Shown here: positions 45,886 to 59,168 of the stretch, one piece after another
How the letters are laid out: every line of letters starts with the position of its first letter
Numbering within the stretch: the stretch's first letter is position 1
NCBI GenBank assembly: GCA_006937955.1
Contig: SSNP01000290.1
Span: 1-64,000, forward strand
Direction: 5' to 3'
Origin: Pachypanchax playfairii
Lineage: Eukaryota > Chordata > Actinopteri > Cyprinodontiformes > Aplocheilidae
Length of the DNA: 64,000 nucleotides
The notes under the pieces: model-generated
What the model was told of the DNA's origin: nothing
Seen by the model: only the letters and a program-made list of their open reading frames with translations
Databases searched by the model: none
Program-made: the position numbers and the translations under genes

Positions 45886-48684
45886 ATTCAGATTCTAATG
45901 CATTAGGCCCACATGAGGTCCTATACAGAACCTAAAACAGATTTACCACTCAGAACATTCATCAGAAAATATTTTAGAAACAACAGCCAGTAGTTAGAGA
46001 CGTAGTTTATTTTAGGTTGAGTGTTTGCAGAAAATCATGAAGATGAATCTGCTGCAATGTCAACACACATGAATGGAAAAACACAAGTCTCATAGCATAT
46101 TTGCAGGGATTTTCTTCTGAAAATGCTGAATTGATGCACAACAGTGTTAATTTAATTAGTTAGATTCTTTATTTCTCAAATATTAACATTTCTATCTGAA
46201 ATATTATTGCTTTCCTTGATTAGAGGATGGATTCATACAATAAAACCATTTTAGAATATAAAGTCAGAGGAAGGAAATGCTTTTGTTAAATTAGCCTTAT
46301 CAAACTACTCTGTTATTTTATTTGATTCTCTCACAGTAACTTAAAAAAAAAACAAAACAAAAAAACAAATACAAACAAGTTGTAATTAGATTAGAGATGG
46401 TGAGAAAATATGGCCAACCAACATAGAAGCTCGACTCTGACCAAAACCTGATTTTAATTTGGTTATTTATAGGAGTACACAAAAAGCGACTCCTTCAGTG
46501 GGTAAACCATCAAAAGTTGGGGCAAGGACATCAAACACCATCTTTTCAAAGACATTCTCCAAACAGAATGAATGAGTAATTACTTTCATAGTCATTAGAT
46601 TTTCCTGTATTGTTGATGATGGAGACCCTGACTGTGATTACTCAATGCAACAGAACTCATTAATGAAATCACTAAGCGCTCCCTAATCTTGACATATTGG
46701 ATCCCCGTGGACAATAAATATCCGACTTGTTTCCTTCCTCACATTAACACAACAGCATTCAACAACATCTTGTGATGTTGGGCAAATGCACTTTCAGATT
46801 CACTGGTTTGTGTCTACCAGTATTTGAAATGCAGGCAGTCATGGTGCTCTTATTTGCTTTTTAAAATGCATCCTACTTTTTGCTGCATCCACACAATGAG
46901 TAGAGTGATGCACTTTTGGCATTTGTTTAATTAAACATACTGCAAACCTATCTGCCTGTATAGAGAAGAGCATGTAGTCTCCACGAGAGGCTTTGAGTCC
47001 CTCTCTTTTCACTGGATTTGTACATCTCTAAATTAGAATGCTGGCTATTTTCTATTCAAATTGCCTTATATCAATGTTCTTTTTCAAGAGGTTGCTTCTT
47101 TCTGCAATGATTTGCTTTGAAAAATCTAATTAGAGATTTAACAATTATAAAAAATAAAAAAAATCAGCTTTTTGTTGAATAGAAAGCAGGTCAGACAGCA
47201 GATATGTTCCATCAAATGTGTTCTGAGGAGACCAGAGCGTGTCGGGACGGTCTGAAAGTGTTGGGTCACTGGCTTTGTCCTCGTGTCATGTACTATTCCT
47301 CAGAGTGAGCATGTGGCTGCCTCATGACCTTTTCACAGAGTGTAGCAGCCCATCTGTGTCCATGGTTCTTCTCCTTCAGCTGTACCTGCCCATCCTCGTC
47401 CTTCCAGCTTTCTAATTAGCACAAATTCATTAGAAACCAGGCGCAATTTCTCAGTGATGAAGTGGAACAGATGAGAGATTTAGAAATGTTGTTTGCCAAT
47501 ATGCCTTGTCTCTTACAAATATTGATGCTGATTCCACAGGGATCATAAGCCCAGTAATACAGATGGGACTGCAAGTACAATCCCATTATCTCATGTTGCT
47601 CAAGAAGAATAAGACAAAAAGGAACGTTTGATATCAGAAAACAATATCAGAAACCAGTCTGATCAGGGGATGAGAAGCAGAACATTGAGCCATGTCTGTG
47701 GTCAGCAGTTGCAGTGCTAACACAGCAGATGGCTCTAGACACAACACTGCAACAGACTGGCTAAAACAATTATCCAGGCGAGCCTGTGGGGTTTTATTTG
47801 GAATAATCCTCTCAGTGGGTACACAACTCTGCACAAAAATCATATCTTTGCTTAGCTGACATGCACAAGACTTTCTGGGAAGCTAGAAGAAAGGCTGTGG
47901 TTGTTGTATTTGTGTTAGGATGAATTTGAACACAGTTTTATCTGGAAACACACTGGTACAATACACACACAGCTAACTAGATTGTTAGAATGCTTTGCCA
48001 CACAGAAGCTATTTTTGTCCAGCATAGTTCTCAATTTAAAATGTTTGTTATTGTTTTGGGTGAAAATTACATCTGGAGGCTAATGTGCTCATACCGACAA
48101 ACTGAATAGACATCAATGTGGGGTTTGCATATTGAGATGCTCAAAGCTAGCTGGGACGACTTACAATACATAAACAAAAACATCTCGTTTCAGGTGATAT
48201 GTAGGCAGCTCACTTCCTCCTTCTTTGTTAAAACAAAGCATATTCATACATCCTGAAGCCTTGACAATAGATAAAACAAACACTTCTGCATTTGATGAAG
48301 ATGAAACCTGTGTATTATAAAATAAACAAGCAATGCTGAGAAAACAATTTAGCTTCATTTTGATCAAAAGAACTGGTAAATGTTAAACTCTCTGAGCACA
48401 CTTACGCGGCTCTTTAAGATATTTTGCTAGGCCTGAGGAAAAACACACAATACACTTAAATTCTTTGACACCTTCTCCACCCCTATTCTTTTAATAGCAT
48501 AATAGCACTTCTAGTAAGCTGTACTGTTGTAACTGGTCATTTCATATTCATACTTTTGTGAGTGTGGAAAGAAGCTGTCTGCTACAGGTCTCATTCCCAG
48601 CGTTTATTCCCGGCTTGATGATTTTATGTTCTGGAATACCCTTTTGAAATCTGGCTGTTGAATAACATTTCATTCTTTTTCTGT
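45886..48684. other. Repeat-poor intergenic DNA with possible conserved islands
   Basis: No gene recognised. The stretches 46560-46790 and 47380-47480 have homeodomain-like TAATTA/TCATTA cores in repeat-free DNA and look like candidate enhancers. Confidence 0.4.
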
Positions 48685-48790
48685 ACCCACTTTTCCTGTA
48701 GGGCCACAGCAGGTTGGTGGTTACTGGGCAGGAGGTAAGGAAAGGTCACCAGTCCTATCACAGAACCTCACATATTAACACACAACCAGT
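48685..48790 (+). repeat. Fragment of the teleost dispersed repeat
   Basis: Degenerate match to 16115-16220 (TTTCTGTACCCACTTTTCCT, then GGTCACCAGTCCTATCACAG). Confidence 0.5.
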
Positions 48791-49715
48791 GACGCACGTA
48801 AGCCCCTTTCAGAAAGGCCATGAAAAACTGTAATGTTCCAGACTTTATCCGTTTCGCATTTGAGTCTGAAAACAACCTTCTGGAATCTGTCCGGATAATC
48901 TTTTGCGGAACGTTTGTGGCTGAAGACCTAGAAACAAGAGCAGACTTTTTGTGGTAGGTGTTCGTGTTCAGTCAGGAAATGTTCCAGAAAAGCAGGAGGG
49001 ATATGGGGTGGTGGGGAAGGGGTGGGGGGTGAAGCATGTGAAGTATCAATGCACGTGAACGTTATTGTATAAGAACAAGTGATTTCCCCCCCGACCAAAA
49101 CACAAGCATATCCATGTGCCCAGAATTGTCCACATTCCGAAGACGAGCACTGTGAGTAGCTCCAAGTACACCTGGCTGCAGCTTCCTTTGTTTGGGGAAA
49201 TGACATGGATGCCCGCTGCTCTAAGTTTACATCACTTCCAGATACCCCCCCCCCCACTGACAATCCTCAGATCCTCAAGAACATTTTCTTGTTGGGTAAA
49301 AGCACAATAATAACACATGTAATAACACATATTAGTATGGATAATGATGTGTTAATATTCATTTAAAAAATCTAAATATGAATATTAATATATGCAAATG
49401 CCACTTGTTAATATATGACAAGTACATGGGTGTGAAATTGCAACTGCTAAATATGAGGTGTGGGTATGTGGTGGCAAAAGTACAACTTACCTAACCAACA
49501 TCCTGGCACACGTTTGCATGTCTGAAATCATTCCTAATTCAAAATCTCGGAATAAAATTCCCTCGTCAATAGATTTAGGCTGAATTGTAGATAATGGAAC
49601 TGTATACATTTAAGAATAAACCAATCGCTAATTGCTAAAAACGTATTGCTAATCTGAGCTCAGATTTTTATATTTTGGGGTGTCATTGTGCTTGGCAAGG
49701 CAGGATACTAATTTC
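48791..49715. other. Intergenic, nothing firmly recognised
   Basis: G- and C-runs near 49000-49260; otherwise AT-rich. No gene found. Confidence 0.4.
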
Positions 49716-49719
49716 TCAA

Positions 49720-50110
49720 AGAGGTTGTTCCATTAAAAACGGTTTTTCTGAGGTTTCTGTTGAATATTTTAGCTCCACAGGTGTTCTTACCTTCATAGTG
49801 GGTGTGGAAACAGGTCAACAACGTCTCTTTCAGTTTTTATCCCTCAAACTACGCAGGTGGTGATAAAACCCAAGTTCTCCCGAGTTCGAACGGCCTGTAT
49901 TTGTTTTGTCACAACTTCTTTGTTTATTAGTATTCGGCAGCTCCCGTAGTTGAAACCACACCTAGCATGCTGCTGGCTAAAGGCTGTAGCATAAACACGT
50001 ATCAAACTGGAAGAGACTCGGTGCGCTGTTACCATGCACAGTGGGGAAGGAAACAGGAAGCTGTGCTCTCATAGGCTAGTTTGTTAGCCAATCAGAGTTT
50101 AGTAAATTTG
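49720..50110 (-). mobile_element. TTAA MITE family, truncated (copy 4 of 7)
   Basis: Reverse orientation, starting AGAGG after a mutated TCAA. It shares private variants with copy 5 (for example the ACACGTATCAAACTGG stretch), so the two are a related inverted pair. Confidence 0.85.
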
Positions 50111-50187
50111 CTTTAAATGATTTGGATAATTTACACCAATACAACCATTTTCACAAATACACCAAGAACTGTGTGACATTGACTTAA

Positions 50188-50669
50188 AGAGGCCATTTCA
50201 CAAAGATGTTATGACTTTGTGGTTATTTCTTAAGTATTAACCTGTAATATGAAAAATTTTGTATCTAAAAACATTAGGAAACACTGATTAACAGACCTTT
50301 CAATCTGTCTGAGTGAAAATTCGGCTGTCTTTGGGCTCCAACTCATTAATATTCATTATGCAAATTTACTAAACTCTTATTGGCTAACAAACTAGCCTAT
50401 GAGAGCACAACTTCCTGTTTCCTTCCCCGTTGTGCATGGCAACAGCGCACCGAGTCTCTTCCAGTTTGATACGTGTTTAAGGAGTTGTGATGAAACAGAT
50501 ACAGGCCGTTTGGACTCGGGTGTTATCACCACCTGCGTAGTTTGAGAGATAAAAACTGAAAGAGAAGTTGTTGATCTGTTTTCACACCCACTATGAAGGT
50601 AAGAACACCTGTGGAGCTAAAATATTCAACAGAAATATCAGAAAAAACATTTTTAATGGAATGGCGTTT
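50188..50669 (+). mobile_element. TTAA MITE family, internally deleted (copy 5 of 7)
   Basis: TTAA at 50184-50187 and 50670-50673, starting AGAGGCCATTTCAC. About 90 bases shorter than full length because the segment between CGTGTTTA and AGGAGTTGTGA is missing. Confidence 0.85.
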
Positions 50670-50673
50670 TTAA

Positions 50674-53653
50674 GTGTCTCCCTATGATTCTTAGAAAAAG
50701 CAGTAAAGAAAATAACTGAAAAGATGGGATATAAGTGTGATGGTACTGTAATTTTGCTGTTGCAGATATCAGAGAATTTTGCTCAGGATGCTATGTCAAC
50801 TTGTGAAATGCGGCATGTCAACACTGATGAGCCCACAGACAGTAGTCCAAGTTGTCAAGTATTCTGCTCAAAGATCTGGCCTGGCTGAGCTCTCCCCAAA
50901 AACAACACACAGGAAGATCTGAGCAGAGCCATCTCACCAAATCAATAAACTGTTTGACTGATCTGTTGTCTGGGGAACTGTCAACAGTTGTGATAGATCT
51001 GCTTGTCCAATGCTAACTCAATTTTAAAGGTCTTTCTAATGGCTACTTAATCAGAGATGCTTGTTTTCTCTAAACGTTCTCATTTCAAATTACAATGAAG
51101 GACAAGTTTTAAAAATATTTGGATGAATTTAAAAAAAAAAAATACATATAAACACCATTCTCATCTCTTTGTTCAGCATGAGCCAAAACATCAGTACACT
51201 TAAATTGGCATACAAAGTAGACACAAGAATAAGTTGCTTAGAAGCAACAGAGAAGCAAAACAATCCCAAAATAATCCAATTGTTACCTGGCAACATCACA
51301 TCATAGCCCACACAACCTCTATAATGCCTAATTACCTTTCCCTCACTTTTGCAGAAACATTTCCAATGTAATAATCTGATAATGAGCTCATTAGTGCGTT
51401 TGCAATGATATAGACTGAGGAAAAGAGCCTTTCATTACGTAGAGGGGGGTCAAGCCCACACGCTCGTGTCACGGCCTTACTGTCAAAATTCTGTGGATGA
51501 CTGACTAAAATGTAGGTTTACAAGTCCAACACAGTTCTATCACAGACACACAGATGAGCATGCAGAAAGAAAAACAAATAAACATAAAAATACAAAAAGA
51601 AATTAATCATCACTAACACTCTATGGTAATAGAAAACCATGTCTGGTATGTAAAATGGCTTGGCGACCCCGTCCCTGACCTTAATTTACTTTTTTTTTCT
51701 GAGTGCTTTGGAGAATGAAACCCCCAAGAATGCCTTTTCTTTAGATTGCTGTCTAACTTTTTCATTGCTTTGCATTTGAGCAGTCAGCACTCTCCTTTAA
51801 TGCCACAGTTCAGTGGACAGTCTCAGCAGACGACACAAAGAGCTACAGTTCTATCAGTAACTTTAAAGCCACATCAGGAAAACCACTAAAAGCTCCTCAA
51901 CTCTGTAACCGCTGACTCTAGGCTTTATCTGTTTTGCTTTGTATACAAATACCCTTGCTTTTAATTTTCTATTTGAGACAGTCAGTGTGTGTGTGTACGT
52001 TGTGTCTGGCCTTCAGAGTTTTGTATTTCAATGCAAATGCATATGCAAGATACTAGATGTTGTTTATTGTGTTGTGTCGTATTGTTTGACTTCCTTTCAG
52101 TTTTAGGACAGACTACTCTTATCTTGTTTCAAACTGGGCCAAGCAACTATTTTTGGAGGTGTGCTCAGCAGACCTTTTGACACTGACTGAGCGCCATGAT
52201 GGCTGAATAAAATGTGTTCGGTTCAAGAAAAAAAAAGAAACATTATGTTTTAAAAATTGAGACTGGGATAGAAAAGGACACCACATTTTGGCTGAGAGAC
52301 ATAAAAAGGGGACGTGATCAGATACCTAAATATGTCTCAGATGCTGGATACTGAAATTTAATGATGTCCCGAGAGGAGACAAAGCTAAAGCTGGCTGACC
52401 CTGTCAAATCAAAGCCAAGGATAGTTACCTTGCCAGGGCATGGGACATGTAAATGGGTTTGTCCCTTCCTCATGCTTTGACATTTCATAAAGCCAAACTC
52501 TATAATAGGACTGTGCACTTATGTTTGATGTCAAACATGTTAAAATTTGGGGGGTCAACAAGTGTATTTATCCTGCAGTGTCCTAATAGACTAAAAGGAG
52601 CAAAAAGGAAAAGACATGCTGGTAACATGCAACAGTGTTTGGATCATTGAGCCATTTCAGTGACAGATGGTGCAGTCAGCTTGAAAACAATGGTGAAGGA
52701 CACACAGCCAAGATGTCATGGAGCATCGTCACCTTCATGTGTATTGACTTAAGCGTGAGTGCAAGTGAAGCAAGCTCACATTGGACTTCCCATATAGTGC
52801 ACTACATCAACTTGACACTGTGTGTGTCTTTATTCCCCAGATCAAACCATGCACAGCACCTCCTCATCAAATGGGTCTAAGGGTCAAATGGCTGTGTGGT
52901 CTGCTCCTTGTCAGATTTACAACATACTAAAGGCCTTGAGACACATTCTTACATTTTTCAGCACCATACATATCTGGGTTCAGCCTCTCTGGAAAGATGC
53001 ATCTCTGTCATCCACACTGGCCTTGAGAGGACTCCTTCTGTCCCCCCCATTGTGGCTTGGCAGGCTAAAATTCTGTGCAATATTTGAAACTCTCCATCTT
53101 TCTGAATTAACTATGGGGGTGAACTTTAGAACACATTGAGTGACATTCACAGTCAGTCCTTACAGACTTTAGTGAATTAAGGTTAAATGTTCAAGGTACA
53201 CTTTTATATCTCTTCAGGCAATTTCATTTAGTCTAACACAAGACATGCAGTCTATAAAAGGGCACAATAAAAAGTGAAAGCATCGATATGTTTCAGCTGA
53301 AATAGTTTGCAGATGGTGGAACAGCGTTTGACCCTCCCATCAACCCAGGCTCTGTCCTGTCAGGGCTTTTCCAAATCTGAAAGGCAAATTAGTCTCTGTG
53401 CCAAGCTGCTTTAGGACTCATCTCAACCACATTCCCATCTGTACTTAATTCTATTTTACATATAAATGACAGAATTACTTTGCTTATTGGTCAGAATGTA
53501 GAATGTTAAAAAGGCATAAAAACTGAAAATGTATCACTCACTAAAAAATTTATACAATTTGACTTTCTTGACAAGTCAGAGGGATCTGAGTTCCAATCTG
53601 CTGGTTATGTTTGTATAGAGTTCAGTGTCCCACCTGGACAACCAGAGTGTTAT

Positions 53654-53694
<41 letters not shown>

Positions 53695-55672
53695 CATATA
53701 TAACAATATATTCTAAAACAACAGAAGTTGATTGGTTGTTGGTTTCTCTCAGTGTGATTAAATTGTGATGTGCACTGGTTGTTTTATAACTTTCCACATT
53801 TGGTTCATGTTAAACTATCACTAGGTTTCTAAAAGCAGGAAAGCCCAGAGACGTCATCAGATCCGGTAAGATCACGTCTCTACAAACACACCTGTTGTTG
53901 TTTATTTTGAATGTTTAACTTGAAAGTTATTGCACAAAGCAAATGAACTAAAAATGATATGAAAATTGAAAGTGTTTCGTGAGAGAAAACTCAAAATGAG
54001 TCACAGCACATATTGATCCTTCTGATGACTTTCTTTATTGTCTGTGGGTTAAAGAAACGTTCCGGGGTTTTCCATGCAAATGTGTGAAAGCGTGTTCTCT
54101 CTGCACCCAGATTACACCCAGAACAGGATCTGTATCTTCTAACAAGGAAGAAAGACATCTAGTTCTGTATTAATAAGAATGACCAAACCTTAAAACTTGA
54201 TAGTATCATTATAGCATATTTTCCTGGTGTTTTTTCCTTTTACATAAAAACAGTTTGAGAGACAAAAAAACTTTGTAAATGTGCTGACATGCACACATGC
54301 ACCTATATGTTTTTTTTTTTTAATGAAGTAAAAAAAAAATCCCCTGATTTTTATATTAATATTCTCTAAATGTACATAAGGGTTTAATTTTCCTAACAAC
54401 ACATTTACTCTGGAGCATTGCAGCCTAATTCAGCCTCCACTACTCATAATAACACACAGACGAAGGGATCAAAGTAGTACAGTCGTTACAATAATGTTCT
54501 GTTCTTCATAAATACAGATGCGGTTCTACTGTATGTGAACAAAAAGAACAAACAATAAATGAATGGTCAAATAAAAAATAACAGAAATAATAAAAAAATA
54601 AAATGCCCATCCGGTTTGTTGATATGAAAAAACACGAGACAGCATGGGAATTAGCACCAAGTTTCATTCCTCTGTATTGTTGCACTGCACATAACAAGAC
54701 AGCCTGTCAGCTTCTTCAGTATATTTTGAGACATCCATGGTTATTTATTTTAGCCTTCGTTATGTCTGTAAATTAATAATCTGCTCACAAGCCTGTCCTC
54801 ATGCACTTCCTTTGACCCCAGACACTTTTGAAGACAGCAGATTCATTTTGGAATCCATTAATTTCTCCCTCTCTCCCTTCCTGCCTCCTCCCTCCAGAGC
54901 TCTGCTCTTCCTAGAGAATCCCTGCAGTGATAAAAGAAATAGCCACAGCTGGTGAAAAGAGAGCACATATTAGTCTTTATCAGACCGGTGAGACTGTGAC
55001 ACTTATGAAGACCTATGTCATTTAATATACATCACCAGCACAAAATAGAAGCTGAAAGCAAGTGCCTGAGGCAGTTCAGAGCTAGGCTAACTGCGAGGCG
55101 CAAGAAGAAATCCATCCGCTTTGTCTTTCAAGGCCACCTCGACTGCTAATAATAAATAAGCAGTTTGTGTTCTCCTCTGAAAAAACAGCAGTTAAAAAAC
55201 ACAAACTTGATTCTTATTGTCTTATTTTCTTTCCTCTCTTTCAGAGAGTCCTAATATGGTCATGAAAAATGAGAGTTGTCATTTGAGTGATTAGCAGTAA
55301 GTGATTGAGAGAAAGTTAACCAGCTTTTGTTTGACCTCAGTTGGATTATATACAGTATGTATATATAAATGTATATACGTATACTTCTTTGTTTGAAAAT
55401 GTTTCTCAGATGACAGAAACAGTTTTGAACTGGGTATTTGGACTAACCTTTGAGTGAAATTGATGGGTCAAAAAGAACAGCTACAAGATGAGTCCAAAAT
55501 TGTTTCCTGATTGGTATAAAGTTGTCAGAGGTGATGATCAGACATTTGGTTTTATTAAAGTTCAATTGAAGAAGCTAATCTTTTAACCAATTCTCAATTC
55601 CTGACAGACACTCCATCAATTCTGACAAAAAAGTCTGTTTCAGTCTAATTCAGACTCAACTTCTAACTTTTA
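50674..55672. other. Repeat-poor intergenic DNA, no gene recognised
   Basis: Contains a (TA)n microsatellite at 53660-53692 and a repeat-free island at 51330-51480 with TAATTA/CATTAG cores. No coding exon or RNA gene seen. Confidence 0.45.
53660..53692. repeat. (TA)n microsatellite
   Basis: About 33 bases of TA repeats. Confidence 0.95.
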
Positions 55673-55676
55673 TTAA

Positions 55677-56252
55677 AGTGGCCATTTCATACAAATTTCA
55701 GGACTTTGTGGTTATTTCTTAAGTATTAACCAGTAATATGAAACATTATATAAATAAAAATGTCAGGAAACACTGATTAACAGACCTTTCAATCTATCTG
55801 TGTTAAAATTCGGGTGGTTCCTGCTCCTTCCATCAGGCTGCTTCGTCAGCAGCTCGTTCATATTCATTGTTCGAATTTGCTAGACTCTGATTGGCTAACA
55901 AACTAGCCTATGAGAGCAAGGTATACTGTTTCCCGCCCCGCTGCGCATGGCAACGTCAGACGTCGTGTCTTCCTGTTTGCGACGTCTTATGCTACAGCTT
56001 TTAGCCAGCAGCATGCTAGGCGTGGTTTCAACTGCGGGAGCTGATGAATACTAACGAACAAAGGAGTTGTGACGAAACAGATACAGGCCGTTCGGACTCG
56101 GGTGTTATCGCCACCTGCGTAGTTTGAGAGATTAAAACTGAAAGAGAAGTTGTTGATCTGTTTTCACACCCACTATGAAGGTAAGAACACCTGTGGAGCT
56201 AAAATATTCAACAGAAACCTCAGAAAAAAACATTTTTAACGGAATGGCCTCT
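55677..56252 (+). mobile_element. TTAA MITE family, full length (copy 6 of 7)
   Basis: TTAA at 55673-55676 and 56253-56256. 576 bp with intact ends. Best reference copy for the family, with no coding frame. The TTA target of the insertion in copy 7 is empty here (GTCTTATGCTACAG). Confidence 0.9.
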
Positions 56253-56256
56253 TTAA

Positions 56257-59164
56257 ATAATTCTCCTGAGGTTGGTCTCACAAATCTTAAGAATTTTGCA
56301 AGTGAATTTAACTAAAAACCCTGTCAATGGAGGACCCCCAGACCCTTATCTTTCATAATCAGTGAAACCAGCGCGAACAGACAGCACAGAGCTAAAGTGA
56401 GATTCACTGTCTCTGATCATTACACCAGCTATTTCCCCTGCTAGCTGAATAAAATTGTGCTTTTGCATGCATGAACACAGTTATGGAACATTGCGGCTTA
56501 CTTTAGAGATCTAGTTAAATTTTAAAACACTGACTTCATTGATGCTTAGTTTCTTAGAGAGCCTTGATGCTATGGCAGAGTAAAAAGTGTATCACAAGTG
56601 ACTACTTCTGATACGGATAATAGTGAAAACATGTACCAGAAAAAATAAATGAAGGAAACTGTTCTTAGAATTGCAAAATTCGAAGGTTGGAAGATACATA
56701 AAGTTTTTTTATGACCATTTATATTAGTCTGAATGTAATTTACCACAGTATCATCTCTGCATTGTGTGCTATTTTAACTTTTGTTTGCCAGGCTGCCTTT
56801 GGTTCCTTTAAAATGTCAAGGAAATTAGTTATCTTTTCAGTGAACTGCTCCATCTAACCCTCTGTCTTCAGTCACTCTCCCTGAAGATTTGCGCTTCGCG
56901 ATTCTTCAACACTAACATCACCCTCGATGACTCACCGAGCGCCAGACACCAGAGATAATTAATGTTTTTACAAAAATAGTTACACAGAAATAACAGCAGC
57001 AGCAGTAACCCATGGTTACAGAGACAACGTCACTTGGTGTTATTGATCTCCTCACAATTTCACCTCATAAGTTATAATTAATTCGATCCAACAACTCCTA
57101 TTTTAAAATGTATTAAAGGAAGTTTTATTTGCAAAAGTAAAAAGAAAAAAAATGGTTTTCATTTCATCAGTTCTGGTAATATATAACTTTTTTCTTTGCC
57201 AGAATAAGATGTGCCTGAATTGTGTCCTGACTCATTTGGGGAAACGTAACATCCCTGAAACGGTTCAGCCCTTCAACTCACTTTGATGATCTTTAATAAT
57301 AAGCAAGAACAGAGAAGGAATAGAAAGTTTTTTTAGAGGAGAGAAGCGTGGCAGTAATGAACCGGTTTCCTACAGGGTAATAAAGGTCTGCATCTAATGC
57401 CAAGGGCAGCCAGGCAAGCACGAAGACCATTAAAGCCGAGCGTGGTGGCTCACAGCTCTGTCTGGGAGGCCAAAAACAGCTCAGCGAAAGCCCCCACACA
57501 CCAACCTGCCTCTGACTGCACACACAATTATCTTGAGAAGCTGCAGCCAATATTTCCTTAGTGGTGCCAAAGGTGAAGACTTGTTAGAAATGTCATTTAA
57601 AGAAATAGAAAATACTTTCCTTCAGCAAATGAACAGGCAGTGAGAGCATTCTCTGGAGCATTTCCTCAGGACAGCAGGAGAAAGTGGAGATGAGCAGAGA
57701 AGGGCAGATCATGGGGGGGTGTCATCAACTCACATGATTCATAAAAAAATGTTTCCTAGTTATTCTAGAATATTCTATTTCACTCTCTATGTAAAACCAA
57801 TTATGATATATGATGTATTTTAACTGAGGATTAAATGGAAATAGGTATGCTTTAAGCAAACACATTAGAAAACATGAACATCTCTTCTAATTAGTGAAAC
57901 GTTTTATAAGTATTTTTTAATCGTTTCAAAGTAAACAGATAATGCTAGGACTGTTTAATGTAAAGCTAAATATTCTAATGTTGTAACATTCTGGCAATGA
58001 TAATAAATGATTTTGGTTTTTAATATTCTAAAGAGTCTCCTTGATTTAAAGTTTTGCATTTTCTTGAAAAATATATTAAATTTGTATTTATTTATTAACT
58101 TCAGGAGGTTCCATTTATTTAGTTTAATTAAAGTGGATACACAGAAGGTTGTGTTTTAATTTGCCACCACAGTATGAAGTGTTTTGTCCCTGACTCAGAA
58201 TTGTAGCGCAACAAGTTATTTGCATGAAGTAAAATTGAACTTCATTTGATTTACTGTAAAACCTTTAGGTGTTAAACTATAAAACCAGTCAGTAATGTAA
58301 TAACTATACAAAACATGACTTACACCTTAATGTCATTGTATAAATCCGTGAACTGCTGTGAACAACGACTGCTTCTCAACAACAAGCGGTGAACAAAGCA
58401 GCTCTGATTAAAATAGGTCTCACTGCTTTTTACAACCTAGTTACTTCAATCAAAATCCAACTTTACTGTTTTGTTATGACAGGTATGTGCTCTGCTTGAC
58501 AGGAAGAAATGCAGTCAGGTAGTGTTTCCAGATCGGGGGCAGTCCACCAAAAAATAGCAACTGACAGCCCTGGATGCAAAGCTGTCCTAGAGCTCAACAG
58601 AACAAACTGTTAGGTAAGCTGCTCTTCAAACACAGAGTTTGGATTTTTTTGAAGGGAGGATGTGTGAAGTCAGAGACAGAGCACTCTCAGTTTCACACCC
58701 TCAAATAAATAAATCAGACTAGAATAAGAGAATGATTAACACCGTGGATATTTATTCTGAGAAGAAATACAACAGGATGACTGGCAACATCCACAAATGT
58801 TGAATTCTTTACTCAAAGACTCAAAGGATCATGAACTGATTCAAAGCAAACAAACTGAAAGTGGGTCATGAACTAAACTATTCACCTTCACAGAGTCCCA
58901 AGTGAGTTGAGCATGTAGCTGCTGTGCTTTTATTGCCAAATAATTGTGCTTTGGAGTGTTTGGATATTGCATCATTTAGCAATAAACAAACTATAGCTGA
59001 AGCCAAAGTGAACCATATAGGGTGAGTGAATACTGAATGCAAAGTTTGCATGCATCAAGTTCCTCTTGTGCTTATATAATTGACAATATTTAACTGATTG
59101 GGTTTTGATCAACTGTGGTTAATGGTGGTGGAATGTGCAACAATTGGAAAACTGAATTGCACTT
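56257..59164. other. Intergenic DNA, nothing recognised
   Basis: No gene, RNA or clear element. AT-rich with several homopolymer runs. Confidence 0.5.
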
Positions 59165-59168
59165 TTAA

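Noticed and set aside
48791..49310. G/C-run region with two overlapping frames on opposite strands
   Set aside because: Frames are proline/serine/histidine-rich by composition and overlap each other; no domain.
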